This document shows, piece after piece, positions 53,881 through 62,479 of a stretch of 64,000 nucleotides of DNA (positions within the stretch are counted from its first letter, which is position 1; the number at the start of each line of letters is the position of its first letter). The notes beneath the pieces are model-generated. The model was not told the DNA's origin. It worked only from the letters and a program-made list of their open reading frames with translations, and ran no database searches. Source of the stretch: Arthrobacter sp. ISL-30 (GTDB taxonomy: Bacteria > Actinomycetota > Actinomycetes > Actinomycetales > Micrococcaceae); contig NZ_JAGGPK010000022.1 in assembly GCF_018613855.1 (NCBI RefSeq), positions 117,133-181,132 of the forward strand, given 5' to 3'. The position numbers and the translations under genes were made by a program.

Positions 53881-54585
53881 TCAGGACTTGTGGTCGACGG
53901 CGGCCAGAATGGCCTTGCCGAGCTCGGCCGGCTTGGTGAACTGGGGCCAGTGCCCAGTAGGAAGATCCACGAACTCTATGTCGCGAATGCGCGCCAGTTC
54001 CTCTACGAACGGGTGACCGGAATCGATCCATTCGGTGAGCAGGGAAGATGGGAACTCGCACGCTATGACTGTGGCAGGGACTTCGTAGCGGCGCTGGTCG
54101 TGGAGATGCTGCCGGTCCTGGGCTACGCCTCGCGGCTCCGGGATGGCACGCGCGCGGAAGGCGGCGCGGAGTTCGTCATCCAAGTCCACGAGGTCGGCCG
54201 CCTCGAAGTCGTCCCATGCCGGGAGGGGAATGTCATCGCCTTCGCTTGGCAGTTCGTCGTTGATGGCGCCGCCCTCGCCCAAGGGACCGCTGTCCACGTA
54301 CACGGCACGGACCACGCGATCCGGACGTGCGTCAACCGCACCGTGGATGATTGCGCCACCTCCGGAGTGGCCTACGAGGATCACTGGATCATCGATGGCG
54401 TCAATCGTCGCCACTACAGCGTCGATGTGGTCTCGCAGCCCGATCGCGGCCCGCGGGGCGTCCACAGCTCCGAGGCCGGGCAGTGTCAGTGGGTGGACTC
54501 GATGTCCTGCCTCGATAAGCGGAGGCGTGACCTCCGACCACGAGGAGGCGTCCAACCAGAATCCGGGCACGAGGATGATGTCCAT
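53881..54585 (-). CDS. Alpha/beta hydrolase
   Basis: A 234-residue protein beginning MDIILVPGFWLDASSWSEV, with nucleophile Ser74 in VGHSGGG and His in TGHWPQF near the C-terminus. It resembles the short EstC/salicylate-esterase-like hydrolases. The frame is open upstream for 63 codons but lacks hydrolase character. AGGG lies before ATG 54585. It is divergent from the aromatic operon and may be unrelated to it. Confidence 0.82.
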   Translation of the reverse strand: MDIILVPGFWLDASSWSEVTPPLIEAGHRVHPLTLPGLGAVDAPRAAIGLRDHIDAVVATIDAIDDPVILVGHSGGGAIIHGAVDARPDRVVRAVYVDSGPLGEGGAINDELPSEGDDIPLPAWDDFEAADLVDLDDELRAAFRARAIPEPRGVAQDRQHLHDQRRYEVPATVIACEFPSSLLTEWIDSGHPFVEELARIRDIEFVDLPTGHWPQFTKPAELGKAILAAVDHKS

Positions 54586-54682
54586 GACCGTTACCCTAGC
54601 CGCAGGGACGCCGCCAGGCACACATCTACTCCTCTGAAAAGCAACGGCGTGGTCACTCCTGGCCCGTGTTGGTTTCTGAGGA

Positions 54683-54706
54683 TGGGCCGTATCTGACCCC
54701 GTGTTG
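54683..54706 (+). repeat. 24-bp repeat, copy 1
   Basis: TGGGCCGTATCTGACCCCGT plus GTTG matches the copy at 56973-56996 at 21 of 24 bases. It lies just upstream of the aromatic operon promoter. Confidence 0.8.
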
Positions 54707-54711
54707 GGGGG

Positions 54712-54752
54712 TTGACGCTTGGAGCATCTCGGGTCATAGTTTTCGTATACGA
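54712..54752 (+). promoter_or_regulatory. Promoter and GntR-type operator of the homoprotocatechuate operon
   Basis: TTGACG (54712-54717), 17 bp, CATAGT (54735-54740) is a clear promoter. The palindrome TCGTATACGA (54743-54752) begins right after the -10, and a second GTAT/ATAC pairing extends to 54760. A GTATAC core fits GntR/FCD operators, so the regulator at 56275 is the likely ligand. Confidence 0.72.
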
Positions 54753-54794
54753 TTTCATACTTGATTGTCGACATACCAGATAAGAGGAGGCGCT

Positions 54795-56282
54795 GTGACG
54801 GAGCAGCTCAGCCAGGACCGACTGGCCCGCACCCGCAAGGTGATAGCGATCCACACGAACTACCCCAGCCGGGCTGCCCAGCGTGGACGGACTCCGGAGC
54901 TGCCGTCGTACTTCCTCAAGCCAGCATCCTCCCTGGCGATGAGCGGTTCCGCGGTAGAGCGCCCTGTGGGCTGCGAACTGTTGGGCTACGAGGGTGAGAT
55001 CGCGCTGGTAATTGGAAAGCCGGCCCGTCGTGTGGGCCTTGAGGATGCCTGGAGCCATGTCGAATGGGTCACCGCCAGTAATGACCTCGGCCTCTACGAC
55101 TTGCGGTACGCGGACAAAGGCTCCAACCTCCGCTCCAAGGGCGGCGACGGCTTCACACCGGTGGGTCCAGCGCTTATTCCTGCCGACGCCGTGGACCCCG
55201 CCGGGCTGCGAATCCGCACCTGGCATAACGGTGAGCTCGTCCAGGAAGACACCACCGAGGGACTGCTCTTCCCGTTCGCGCGACTCGTCGCGGACCTCTC
55301 GCAACTGCTGACCCTTGAAGAGGGCGACATCATCCTCACCGGCACTCCGGCCGGGGCTTCCGTTGCACAGCCCGGCGACGTCGTCGAGGTTGAGGTAGCA
55401 ACCCTCGATGGTGAGCTGTCCACCGGTCGCCTGGTCATCCGGATTGAGCAAGGCTCGACGCCGTTCGCGGACTTTGGCGCGCTGCCCAAGGCCGATGACG
55501 TCCAGCGTGAGGAGGCCTACGGCTCCCGTGAAGCGGCCGGCCTGCCCCCTGCTGAGGGACCCGCAGCCCCCGTGCTGTCCGATGAACTTAAGCGCAAACT
55601 CGAGAGTGTCTGCACCGCCACCCTCTCCTCCCAGTTGCGCAGGCGCGGGCTCAACAATGTGAGCATCGACGGCCTGCAGGCCACCCGCCCGGACCGTCGC
55701 GTCGTCGGGCTGGCCCGCACCCTGCGGTACGTCCCCAATCGCGAAGATTTGTTCAACTCCCACGGCGGCGGATACAACGCCCAGAAGCGGGCCATCGACT
55801 CCGTCAACAAGGGCGAAGTCCTGGTCATGGAAGCTCGTGGTGAGAAGGGCACCGGAACTATCGGCGACATCCTCGCCCTGCGTGCCCAGGTCCGTGGGGC
55901 GGCAGCGATCATTACCGACGGCGGTGTCCGCGACTTCTCCGCCGTAGCCGCCCTGGACCTGCCTACGTACTACTCCAACCCCCACCCCGCAGTGCTCGGC
56001 CGCCGCCACATCCCCTGGGACACGGACATCACCATTGCTTGCGGCGGCGCTACAGTGCAGCCGGGCGACATCATCGTGGCCGATTCGGACGGCATCCTGG
56101 TGATTCCGCCGGCGCTCGCCGAGGAACTTGCCGACGACTCGATCGCCCAGGAACGCGAGGAAGTGTTCATCGCCGAAATGGTGGAGCAGGGATACAGCGT
56201 GGACGGGCTGTACCCGCTGAACGCGGAATGGCGAACTCGTTATGAGGAATGGGCTGCAGCCAAGGAGGCCGAAAATGACTGA
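54795..56282 (+). CDS. FAH-family decarboxylase/isomerase fused to an RraA-like domain
   Basis: A 495-residue two-domain protein. Residues 1-230 are a fumarylacetoacetate-hydrolase fold (GYEGEIALVIGKPAR, ASNDLGLYDLR, DIILTGTPAG), as in HpaG/HpcE, which decarboxylates and isomerises intermediates of homoprotocatechuate breakdown. Residues about 280-490 are RraA-like (CTATLSSQLRRRGL, GDILALRAQVRGAAAIITDGGVRD), a fold that includes HMG/CHA aldolases and oxaloacetate decarboxylases. GGAGG lies 5 bases before GTG 54795. The fusion suggests channelling between two steps. The GntR gene overlaps its end. Confidence 0.85.
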   Translation: MTEQLSQDRLARTRKVIAIHTNYPSRAAQRGRTPELPSYFLKPASSLAMSGSAVERPVGCELLGYEGEIALVIGKPARRVGLEDAWSHVEWVTASNDLGLYDLRYADKGSNLRSKGGDGFTPVGPALIPADAVDPAGLRIRTWHNGELVQEDTTEGLLFPFARLVADLSQLLTLEEGDIILTGTPAGASVAQPGDVVEVEVATLDGELSTGRLVIRIEQGSTPFADFGALPKADDVQREEAYGSREAAGLPPAEGPAAPVLSDELKRKLESVCTATLSSQLRRRGLNNVSIDGLQATRPDRRVVGLARTLRYVPNREDLFNSHGGGYNAQKRAIDSVNKGEVLVMEARGEKGTGTIGDILALRAQVRGAAAIITDGGVRDFSAVAALDLPTYYSNPHPAVLGRRHIPWDTDITIACGGATVQPGDIIVADSDGILVIPPALAEELADDSIAQEREEVFIAEMVEQGYSVDGLYPLNAEWRTRYEEWAAAKEAEND

Positions 56283-56961
56283 GATGGCTGTTGAGGCTAA
56301 GGCAGGCAGCAAATCCGAGCAGGCCTACAGTGCCATCAAGACCCACATCGTGGAGGGCACCTACACTCCTGGCTACCGGCTGGTGCTGGCGAAGATCGCC
56401 GAGGACTTGGGCTTCAGCGTCGTCCCTGTGCGCGAGGCCATCCGCCGCCTCGAGGCCGAGGGCCTGGTCAAATTTGAACGGAACGTGGGCGCAACGGTGT
56501 CCGGGATCGATCCCACGGAGTACCTCTATACGATGCAGACACTGAGCATCGTGGAGGGAGCTGCGACGGCGTTGTCCGCACCGTTGATCGGTCCGGCCGA
56601 TATCGCCAGGGCCCGGGCCGTCAACGCCGAAATGCGGGACTGCCTGGAGCATTTCGATCCTGTGCGCTTCACCCGGCTCAACCTGGATTTCCACAGCGTG
56701 CTCTTCGAACGCTGTCCCAATCCGCACATCCTGGACCTCGTTCACCGCGGCTGGAACCGGCTCGCCTCTCTCCGCTCCTCCACCTTCCGATTTGTCCCCG
56801 GCAGGGCGCATGAATCAGTCGAAGAGCACGAGGCCCTCCTAAAGCTCATCGAAAACGGCGCTGATGCCGACGAAATCGAAAAGGCGGCCCGCCGCCACCG
56901 CAGCGCCACCCTTGATGCCTACCTCTCCCAAACCAACGCGGCGTCACTTAGCGCCCATTAG
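56275..56961 (+). CDS. GntR-family regulator, FCD subfamily
   Basis: A 228-residue regulator with winged helix (EQAYSAIKTHIVEGTYTPG, VVPVREAIRRLEAEGLV) and an FCD effector domain with the metal-binding His residues (NLDFHSVLFERC, EEHEALLKLI, ARRHRSATLDAYL). AGGAGG lies 6 bases before ATG 56275, inside the end of the FAH-RraA gene. It is the only regulator in the aromatic operon and probably responds to a pathway acid. Confidence 0.88.
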   Translation: MTEMAVEAKAGSKSEQAYSAIKTHIVEGTYTPGYRLVLAKIAEDLGFSVVPVREAIRRLEAEGLVKFERNVGATVSGIDPTEYLYTMQTLSIVEGAATALSAPLIGPADIARARAVNAEMRDCLEHFDPVRFTRLNLDFHSVLFERCPNPHILDLVHRGWNRLASLRSSTFRFVPGRAHESVEEHEALLKLIENGADADEIEKAARRHRSATLDAYLSQTNAASLSAH

Positions 56962-56972
56962 GCGGCCTCGAG

Positions 56973-56996
56973 TGGGCCGTAAGTGACCCCGCGTTG
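56973..56996 (+). repeat. 24-bp repeat, copy 2
   Basis: TGGGCCGTAAGTGACCCCGC plus GTTG lies in the 58-bp gap between the GntR gene and hpaE, 23 bp before the hpaE start. It matches copy 1 at 54683 at 21 of 24 bases. Confidence 0.8.
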
Positions 56997-57019
56997 CAGT
57001 AAAAGTAAGGAAAAAACTA

Positions 57020-58564
57020 ATGACGTTCACTGCCGAAGCAGCCAAGACCCACTACGTCCCGCAGGACCTCCCCGCCCACATCCAGCACTACATCAACGGC
57101 GCATTCGTTGACTCCGTGGGCGGCAAGACCTTCGATGTGCTGGACCCGGTGTCCAACTCCAACTACGCCACCGCTGCAGCTGGGCAGAAGGAGGACATTG
57201 ACCTCGCCGTCGCCGCCGCCCGCCATGCCTTCGTGAATGGACCGTGGCCGAAGATGAAGCCGCGCGAGCGGGCCCGGATCCTGAACCGGATCGCGGACGC
57301 CGTCGAGGCTCAGGAGGACCGGCTAGCCGAGCTCGAAACGTTCGACACCGGCCTGCCGATTACCCAGTCCAAAGGCCAGGCCCTGCGCGCGGCGGAGAAT
57401 TTCCGCTTCTTCGCTGACCTGATCGTGGCCCAGTTCGACGACGCCATGAAGGTCCCGGGTTCGCAGATCAACTACGTGAACCGTAAGCCGATCGGCGTCG
57501 CCGGCCTCATCACCCCCTGGAACACCCCGTTCATGCTGGAGTCCTGGAAGCTCGCCCCGGCCCTGGCCACCGGCAACACGGTGGTGCTCAAGCCCGCCGA
57601 GTTCACCCCGCTCTCCGCGTCGCTGTGGGCCACGATCTTCAAGGACGCCGGGCTCCCGGATGGTGTGTTCAACCTTGTCAATGGCCTGGGCGAGGAAGCC
57701 GGTGACGCGCTGGTGAAGCACCCCGATGTGCCGCTGATCTCCTTCACCGGCGAGACCACCACGGGCCAGACCATCTTCCGCAACGCGGCGGCAAACCTCA
57801 AAGGCCTGTCCATGGAGCTGGGCGGAAAGTCCCCGTGCGTGGTGTTCGCCGACGCCGACCTGGACGCTGCGATCGACTCTGCCCTGTTCGGCGTGTTCTC
57901 CCTCAACGGCGAACGCTGCACCGCCGGCTCCCGCATCCTGGTCGAACGGGCGATCTATGACGAATTCTGTGAAGAGTACGCCGCCCGCGCCAAGAACATC
58001 GTGGTCGGAGACCCGCATGACCCCAAGACCCAGGTGGGTGCGCTGGTCCACCCCGAGCACTACGAAAAGGTCACCTCCTACGTGGAGATCGGCAAGTCCG
58101 AAGGCCGGCTCCTGGCTGGCGGCGGCCGCCCGGAGCACCTCCCGGAAGGCAACTACATCGCCCCCACGGTCTTTGCCGACGTCGCCCCCGACGCCCGGAT
58201 CTTCCAGGAGGAGATCTTCGGTCCCGTCGTCGCCATCACGCCGTTCGAGAACGACGATGAAGCCCTCACCCTGGCGAACAACACCAAGTACGGCCTAGCG
58301 GCCTACATCTGGACCCAGAACCTGACCCGCGCCCACAACTTCTCCCAGAACGTCGAGGCCGGCATGGTGTGGCTGAACAGCCACAACGTCCGTGACCTAC
58401 GCACCCCGTTCGGCGGCGTCAAGGCCTCAGGTCTGGGTCACGAAGGCGGCTACCGCTCTATCGACTTCTACACCGACCAGCAGGCCGTCCACATCACCCT
58501 CGGCAGTGTCCACACGCCGAAATTCGGCAACATCGACGATGCCGCAGCAGCCGGCGACAGCTAA
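57020..58564 (+). CDS. hpaE: 5-carboxymethyl-2-hydroxymuconate semialdehyde dehydrogenase
   Basis: A 514-residue NAD-dependent aldehyde dehydrogenase. General base Glu266 lies in MELGGKSP and nucleophile Cys300 in NGERCTAGSR. Context with the ring-cleavage dioxygenase and hydratase makes it HpaE, which oxidises the semialdehyde from homoprotocatechuate cleavage. AAGGAAA precedes ATG 57020. Length and motifs are normal for the family. Confidence 0.93.
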   Translation: MTFTAEAAKTHYVPQDLPAHIQHYINGAFVDSVGGKTFDVLDPVSNSNYATAAAGQKEDIDLAVAAARHAFVNGPWPKMKPRERARILNRIADAVEAQEDRLAELETFDTGLPITQSKGQALRAAENFRFFADLIVAQFDDAMKVPGSQINYVNRKPIGVAGLITPWNTPFMLESWKLAPALATGNTVVLKPAEFTPLSASLWATIFKDAGLPDGVFNLVNGLGEEAGDALVKHPDVPLISFTGETTTGQTIFRNAAANLKGLSMELGGKSPCVVFADADLDAAIDSALFGVFSLNGERCTAGSRILVERAIYDEFCEEYAARAKNIVVGDPHDPKTQVGALVHPEHYEKVTSYVEIGKSEGRLLAGGGRPEHLPEGNYIAPTVFADVAPDARIFQEEIFGPVVAITPFENDDEALTLANNTKYGLAAYIWTQNLTRAHNFSQNVEAGMVWLNSHNVRDLRTPFGGVKASGLGHEGGYRSIDFYTDQQAVHITLGSVHTPKFGNIDDAAAAGDS

Positions 58565-58597
58565 TTTCCCGCGCGACCTCGAAGAAGAGAGAACACC

Positions 58598-59716
58598 ATG
58601 AACGCTCAAGTTTCACAGAACAACACCATCCCCAAGCCCTCCGTCCCCGCCCCGGACATCGTCCGCTGCGCCTACCTCGAACTCGTGGTCACCGACCTCG
58701 CGAAGTCCCGGGCGTTCTACGTTGACCTCCTGGGCCTGCACGTCACCGAGGAAGACGAGAACGCCATCTACCTGCGCTCCTTCGAGGAGTTCATCCACCA
58801 CAACCTCGTGCTCCGCAAGGGACCTGTGGCCGCTGCGGCGGCCTTCGCCTACCGCGTGAAGTCACCGGCCGAAGTGGACGCCGCGGAGGCCTACTACAAG
58901 GAACTCGGCTGCCGCACGGAGCGCCGCAAGGAAGGATTCACCAAGGGCGTGGGCGATTCCGTCCGCGTGGAAGACCCGCTCGGCTTCCCCTACGAGTTCT
59001 TCTACGACGTGGAGCATGTGGAGCGCCTCACCCAGCGCTACGACCTCTACTCTGCCGGGGAACTGGTCCGCCTGGACCACTTCAATCAGGTCACCCCGGA
59101 CGTCCCTCGCGGCCGGAAGTACCTCGAGGACCTCGGCTTCCGGGTCTCGGAGGACATCAAGGATTCCGACGGCGTCACTTACGCCGCCTGGATGCACCGC
59201 AAGCAGACCGTGCACGACACCGCCCTGACCGGCGGCAACGGCCCGCGCCTGCACCACATCGCCTTCTCCACGCACGAGAAGCACAACATCATCCAGATCT
59301 GCGACAAGATGGGCGCCCTGCGAATCAGCGACCGGATCGAACGCGGCCCCGGCCGGCACGGCGTGTCCAATGCCTTCTACCTGTACATCCTGGATCCGGA
59401 CGGCCATCGCGTGGAGATCTACACCCAGGACTACTACACCGGAGACCCGGACAACCCCACCGTCACTTGGGACGTGCACGACAACCAACGCCGCGACTGG
59501 TGGGGCAACCCCGTCGTCCCGTCCTGGTACACCGAGGCCTCCCTCGTCCTGGACCTGGACGGCAACCCGCAACCCGTCATCGAACGCACCGACGCCTCCG
59601 AAATGGCCGTCACTGTCGGAGCGGACGGCTTCTCCTACACCCGCAAGGACGACGCCTCCGGTGACGCGGCTGCAAGCACCGACGCAGTTGGCTTCAAGCT
59701 CGGCGCCCAGGTCTAA
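58598..59716 (+). CDS. hpaD: 3,4-dihydroxyphenylacetate 2,3-dioxygenase (MndD/HPCD type)
   Basis: A 372-residue extradiol dioxygenase with two vicinal-oxygen-chelate modules. The metal ligands His161 (LDHFN), His220 (LHHIAF) and Glu273 (HRVEIY) are at the same spacing as His155, His214 and Glu267 of the Arthrobacter/Brevibacterium enzymes, offset by 6 residues at the N-terminus. It opens the ring of homoprotocatechuate; the Arthrobacter enzyme is known to use Mn(II), the Brevibacterium one Fe(II). GAAGAGAG precedes ATG 58598. Confidence 0.95.
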   Translation: MNAQVSQNNTIPKPSVPAPDIVRCAYLELVVTDLAKSRAFYVDLLGLHVTEEDENAIYLRSFEEFIHHNLVLRKGPVAAAAAFAYRVKSPAEVDAAEAYYKELGCRTERRKEGFTKGVGDSVRVEDPLGFPYEFFYDVEHVERLTQRYDLYSAGELVRLDHFNQVTPDVPRGRKYLEDLGFRVSEDIKDSDGVTYAAWMHRKQTVHDTALTGGNGPRLHHIAFSTHEKHNIIQICDKMGALRISDRIERGPGRHGVSNAFYLYILDPDGHRVEIYTQDYYTGDPDNPTVTWDVHDNQRRDWWGNPVVPSWYTEASLVLDLDGNPQPVIERTDASEMAVTVGADGFSYTRKDDASGDAAASTDAVGFKLGAQV

Positions 59717-59723
59717 TGCCGTG

Positions 59724-60506
59724 ATGGACGCGAAGACGATCGAGGCCATCGCGGACGAGCTGCTGGAGGCCGGCCGCAACCGCACCCCCGTTCCCCGCCT
59801 GACGGTCCGCTACCCGGAGATGACAGTCGAGGATTCCTACGCCGTGCAGAAGCTCTGGCAGCGACGCAGCGAGGAGGCGGGCCGGACCCTGGTGGGGCGC
59901 AAGATCGGGCTCACGTCCAAGGCAATGCAAGCCGCCACAGGCATTACCGAACCGGACTACGGCGCGATCTTCGATGACATGGTGCTCGAAACGGGCTGCT
60001 CGGTGCCGTGGGAGCAATACAGCCATCCCCGGGTAGAGGTGGAACTTGCTTTTGTCCTCAAGGACGGACTCAAAGGCCCCGGCTGCAGCATCTTCGACGT
60101 GCTCAACGCCACCGACTACGTGGTTCCGGCCCTTGAGATCCTGGACTCCCGGATCGAGATGGAGGGCCGGACCATCGTGGACACCATCGCCGACAACGCG
60201 GCGATGGGCGCAATGGTGGTGGGCGGCCGCCCGGTGAAGCCGGACGCCGTCGACCTCCGCTGGGTTGCAGCGATCCTGTATAGGAACCAGACTGTGGAGG
60301 AGACCGGCGTGGCTGCCGGCGTCCTGGACCACCCGGCAAACGGGGTGCACTGGCTCGCCAACAAGATCGCCGCGCACGGCGACGGTATGAAAGCCGGAGA
60401 GATCATTCTGGCGGGCTCCTTCACGAGGCCGCTTTGGGTGTACAAAGGTGATACCGTGCACGCCGATTACGGACCACTGGGAGTTGTGACATGCCGTTTC
60501 GACTAG
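59724..60506 (+). CDS. hpaH: 2-oxo-hept-4-ene-1,7-dioate hydratase
   Basis: A 260-residue protein of the hydratase/decarboxylase family with GRKIGLTSKAMQ, PRVEVELAFVL (metal-binding Glu residues), GSFTRP and the ending YGPLGVVTCRF. It adds water to the product of the FAH-domain decarboxylase. ATG 59724 begins 7 bp after the hpaD stop; a GTG codon just before is also in frame. It overlaps hpaI by 16 bp. Confidence 0.92.
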   Translation: MDAKTIEAIADELLEAGRNRTPVPRLTVRYPEMTVEDSYAVQKLWQRRSEEAGRTLVGRKIGLTSKAMQAATGITEPDYGAIFDDMVLETGCSVPWEQYSHPRVEVELAFVLKDGLKGPGCSIFDVLNATDYVVPALEILDSRIEMEGRTIVDTIADNAAMGAMVVGGRPVKPDAVDLRWVAAILYRNQTVEETGVAAGVLDHPANGVHWLANKIAAHGDGMKAGEIILAGSFTRPLWVYKGDTVHADYGPLGVVTCRFD

Positions 60507-61435
60507 AACCCGACCTAACTTTCAGGGATGCACTGCTCTCCACAGACCGGCCGCTGGCTGGTATGTGGGTTTGTTCCGGCAGCCCGCTTGTCGCGGAGAT
60601 TTGCGCCGGTGCCGGCCTTGACTGGCTGCTAATCGACGCCGAACACAGCCCGAATGGCCTGGAATCTGTCCTCGCCCAGCTTCAGGCGGTGAACGGCTAC
60701 CCCGTTCAGGTCCTGGTAAGGCCACCCGTCAATGACACTGTGGTCATCAAGCAGTACCTGGACCTTGGAGTGCAGAATTTGCTGCTGCCCATGGTGAATT
60801 CCCGCCTGGACGCGGAGGCCGCCGTCGCTGCTGTCCGCTACCCGCCGTATGGAGTCCGAGGAGTGGGGTCTGCACTGGCCCGAGCCTCCCGCTGGAATCG
60901 GATCCCGGACTATCTTGCCAGGGCGTCGGATACGGTGAGCGTCACGGTGCAGATCGAATCCGAAGCCGCCGCGGCGGCTGTTGAGGAGATCCTGGCAGTC
61001 GACGGCGTGGACGCCATCTTCCTGGGGCCCTCGGACCTCGCCGCCTCCATGGGCCTGCTGGGTCAGCAGGAACATCCCACCGTGCGCGCGGCGGTGGAGC
61101 ACTGCCTGGCCGCGGCGTTGACTGCCGGTAAGCCGGCCGGTGTGAATGCCTTCAACGAGGATACTGTCCGGGACTACTTGGACTCGGGCGCGTCCTTTGT
61201 GCTCGTGGGAGCCGACGTTGCCCTGCTGGCGCGGGCGTCGGAGAAATTGGCGGCCACCTTCGTCACGCAGGTTCCGCCGGAGGTCATGCCCGGCGACGAG
61301 CAGGTCATCGAAGAGCCGGCCGCCGAGGCTGCTGTGGGCGATAGGGCGCGAGCCGAGGGCGAGGAGGGTGAGCGGGCCGTGGCCGGTCGTACTGCGCCCG
61401 CGGAACCGCCCGAGCCGACAGTAGCGAGCTACTGA
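60491..61435 (+). CDS. hpaI: 4-hydroxy-2-oxoheptanedioate aldolase
   Basis: A 314-residue class II aldolase of the HpcH/HpaI family: GLDWLLIDAEHSPN, QIESEAA (Glu), FLGPSDLAASMG (Asp), with catalytic Arg in VRPPVND. It splits the last C7 intermediate into pyruvate and succinate semialdehyde. The enzyme body ends near residue 260; the remaining 50 residues (EEPAAEAAVGD to PTVASY) are an unusual disordered acidic tail. The start lies inside the hpaH gene. Confidence 0.9.
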   Translation: MPFRLEPDLTFRDALLSTDRPLAGMWVCSGSPLVAEICAGAGLDWLLIDAEHSPNGLESVLAQLQAVNGYPVQVLVRPPVNDTVVIKQYLDLGVQNLLLPMVNSRLDAEAAVAAVRYPPYGVRGVGSALARASRWNRIPDYLARASDTVSVTVQIESEAAAAAVEEILAVDGVDAIFLGPSDLAASMGLLGQQEHPTVRAAVEHCLAAALTAGKPAGVNAFNEDTVRDYLDSGASFVLVGADVALLARASEKLAATFVTQVPPEVMPGDEQVIEEPAAEAAVGDRARAEGEEGERAVAGRTAPAEPPEPTVASY

Positions 61436-61450
61436 CGCGGGGCTATCGCG

Positions 61451-61723
61451 CTAGGCAGTGCAGTCAGTGCAGGCCTCATAGGCGAGATCGACGTCGTTAA
61501 GCAGCCGACCGCAATGGCGGCATTCGCCGTTGTGCAGTGCGAGGTCGGCGCAACCGACGCAGTTCTTTTCCTCGCCCTCGGCAAGGAGCTTGCCGCAGCC
61601 AAAGCAGAGGTCCTCGGCTGAGAAGGTTCCGGCGGAAGAGCCGGTTGCTGTGCGGGCACCTACTGCTGCACCAAAATGGACTGCTGCATCAAAATGGACT
61701 TCATGGAGTGCTATTGCGTTCAT
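61451..61723 (-). CDS. Small zinc-ribbon protein
   Basis: A 90-residue protein with four Cys pairs: CFGC, CVGC, CRHC, CTDC, enough for two zinc knuckles. The N-terminus has a tandem HFDAA/HFGAA repeat from an 18-bp DNA duplication (61663-61680 and 61681-61698). No good ribosome site lies before ATG 61723; translation might be leaderless. It may bind metal, RNA or a protein partner. It converges on hpaI with a 15-bp gap. Confidence 0.65.
   Translation of the reverse strand: MNAIALHEVHFDAAVHFGAAVGARTATGSSAGTFSAEDLCFGCGKLLAEGEEKNCVGCADLALHNGECRHCGRLLNDVDLAYEACTDCTA
61663..61698 (-). repeat. 18-bp tandem duplication in the zinc-ribbon gene
   Basis: CTGCTGCACCAAAATGGA and CTGCTGCATCAAAATGGA adjoin, identical at 17 of 18 bases. 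The unit is a multiple of three, so the protein frame is kept. Confidence 0.9.
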
Positions 61724-61837
61724 GCTGGCAGTTTATGGAGGGGGTACGACACTATTAGCAACCCGCCGCGGGGAGTCGGAAAACCGGCTGCGAAAACTGC
61801 TGGAATTGGCTGATTCGCGCCGACCCTACCGCGGACT

Positions 61838-62287
61838 CTACTCAGTGCCAGGTGCTTCCCGCGCCATGAACCACTCGGTGAATGCCGAGGCACGGCCATC
61901 ACCTGTGAGCTTGATGATCCAGAGATTGTCGTATGTCGGGCTGCCATTGAAGTAGGTGGTGACTCCCTGCACGAAGGCCGTGCCGCCGACGTCATGACCT
62001 GCCTCGGCGCCATAGCCAGCGGTATCGGTAAATCCCTCGCCGTGGTCGTGATTCGCTCCACCCCGGTCAACGCACAGCAGCTTCCATTCGAAGGTCCAGT
62101 CCTCCGGACTGTCGCCGGCTGCAATCCATCGTTGGACGATTTGTTCCTGCCCGCGCCAGGGCGACTCGTCATTGGGCCTCGTGGAATAGAGGGCATCTTC
62201 CGTGAAGAGGGCTCGGATATCCGCGGGATCATTCGATTGCCAGGCCGCGATGTACCGGTTCATCCAATCGTTTACCAGGTGCGTCAT
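61838..62287 (-). CDS. SnoaL-like / NTF2-fold protein
   Basis: A 149-residue protein beginning MTHLVNDWMNRYIAAWQSND with the SnoaL-like pattern IRALFTEDALYSTRP, SPWRGQEQIVQRWI and a late SAFTEWFMA. The NTF2-like cone fold may be catalytic or ligand binding; no specific function can be read. ATG 62287 matches the family start; GGAGGG is very close to it, and the frame is open to ATG 62344. Confidence 0.8.
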   Translation of the reverse strand: MTHLVNDWMNRYIAAWQSNDPADIRALFTEDALYSTRPNDESPWRGQEQIVQRWIAAGDSPEDWTFEWKLLCVDRGGANHDHGEGFTDTAGYGAEAGHDVGGTAFVQGVTTYFNGSPTYDNLWIIKLTGDGRASAFTEWFMAREAPGTE

Positions 62288-62424
62288 CCCTCCGTTGTAC
62301 TCTGCGACTGCCCCGGCTACAAGGGTCCCCGCGACCTGTTGCATGCGTCACACTTTGTGCGTAATCTGTGGCTTGCGGCCGGGGGACAGGCCGTCATTGT
62401 CACTCCAATAACACCTTCCGAATC

Positions 62425-62457
62425 CTCAAAAAGGAGGAGCTTCGGGCGCTCCTCCTT
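62425..62457 (-). terminator. Leftward terminator-like hairpin
   Basis: AAGGAGGAGC (62431-62440) pairs with GCTCCTCCTT (62448-62457); read leftward it is followed by TTTTT. It may insulate the SnoaL-like gene from upstream transcription. On the plus strand it precedes the mini-protein gene at 62480. Confidence 0.6.
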
Positions 62458-62479
62458 CAACTAGCAAGAGAGGGCCGCC

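Noticed and set aside
54591..56312. 573-codon minus-strand ORF
   Set aside because: Antisense to the FAH-RraA gene; it is a mirror of strong third-position GC bias.
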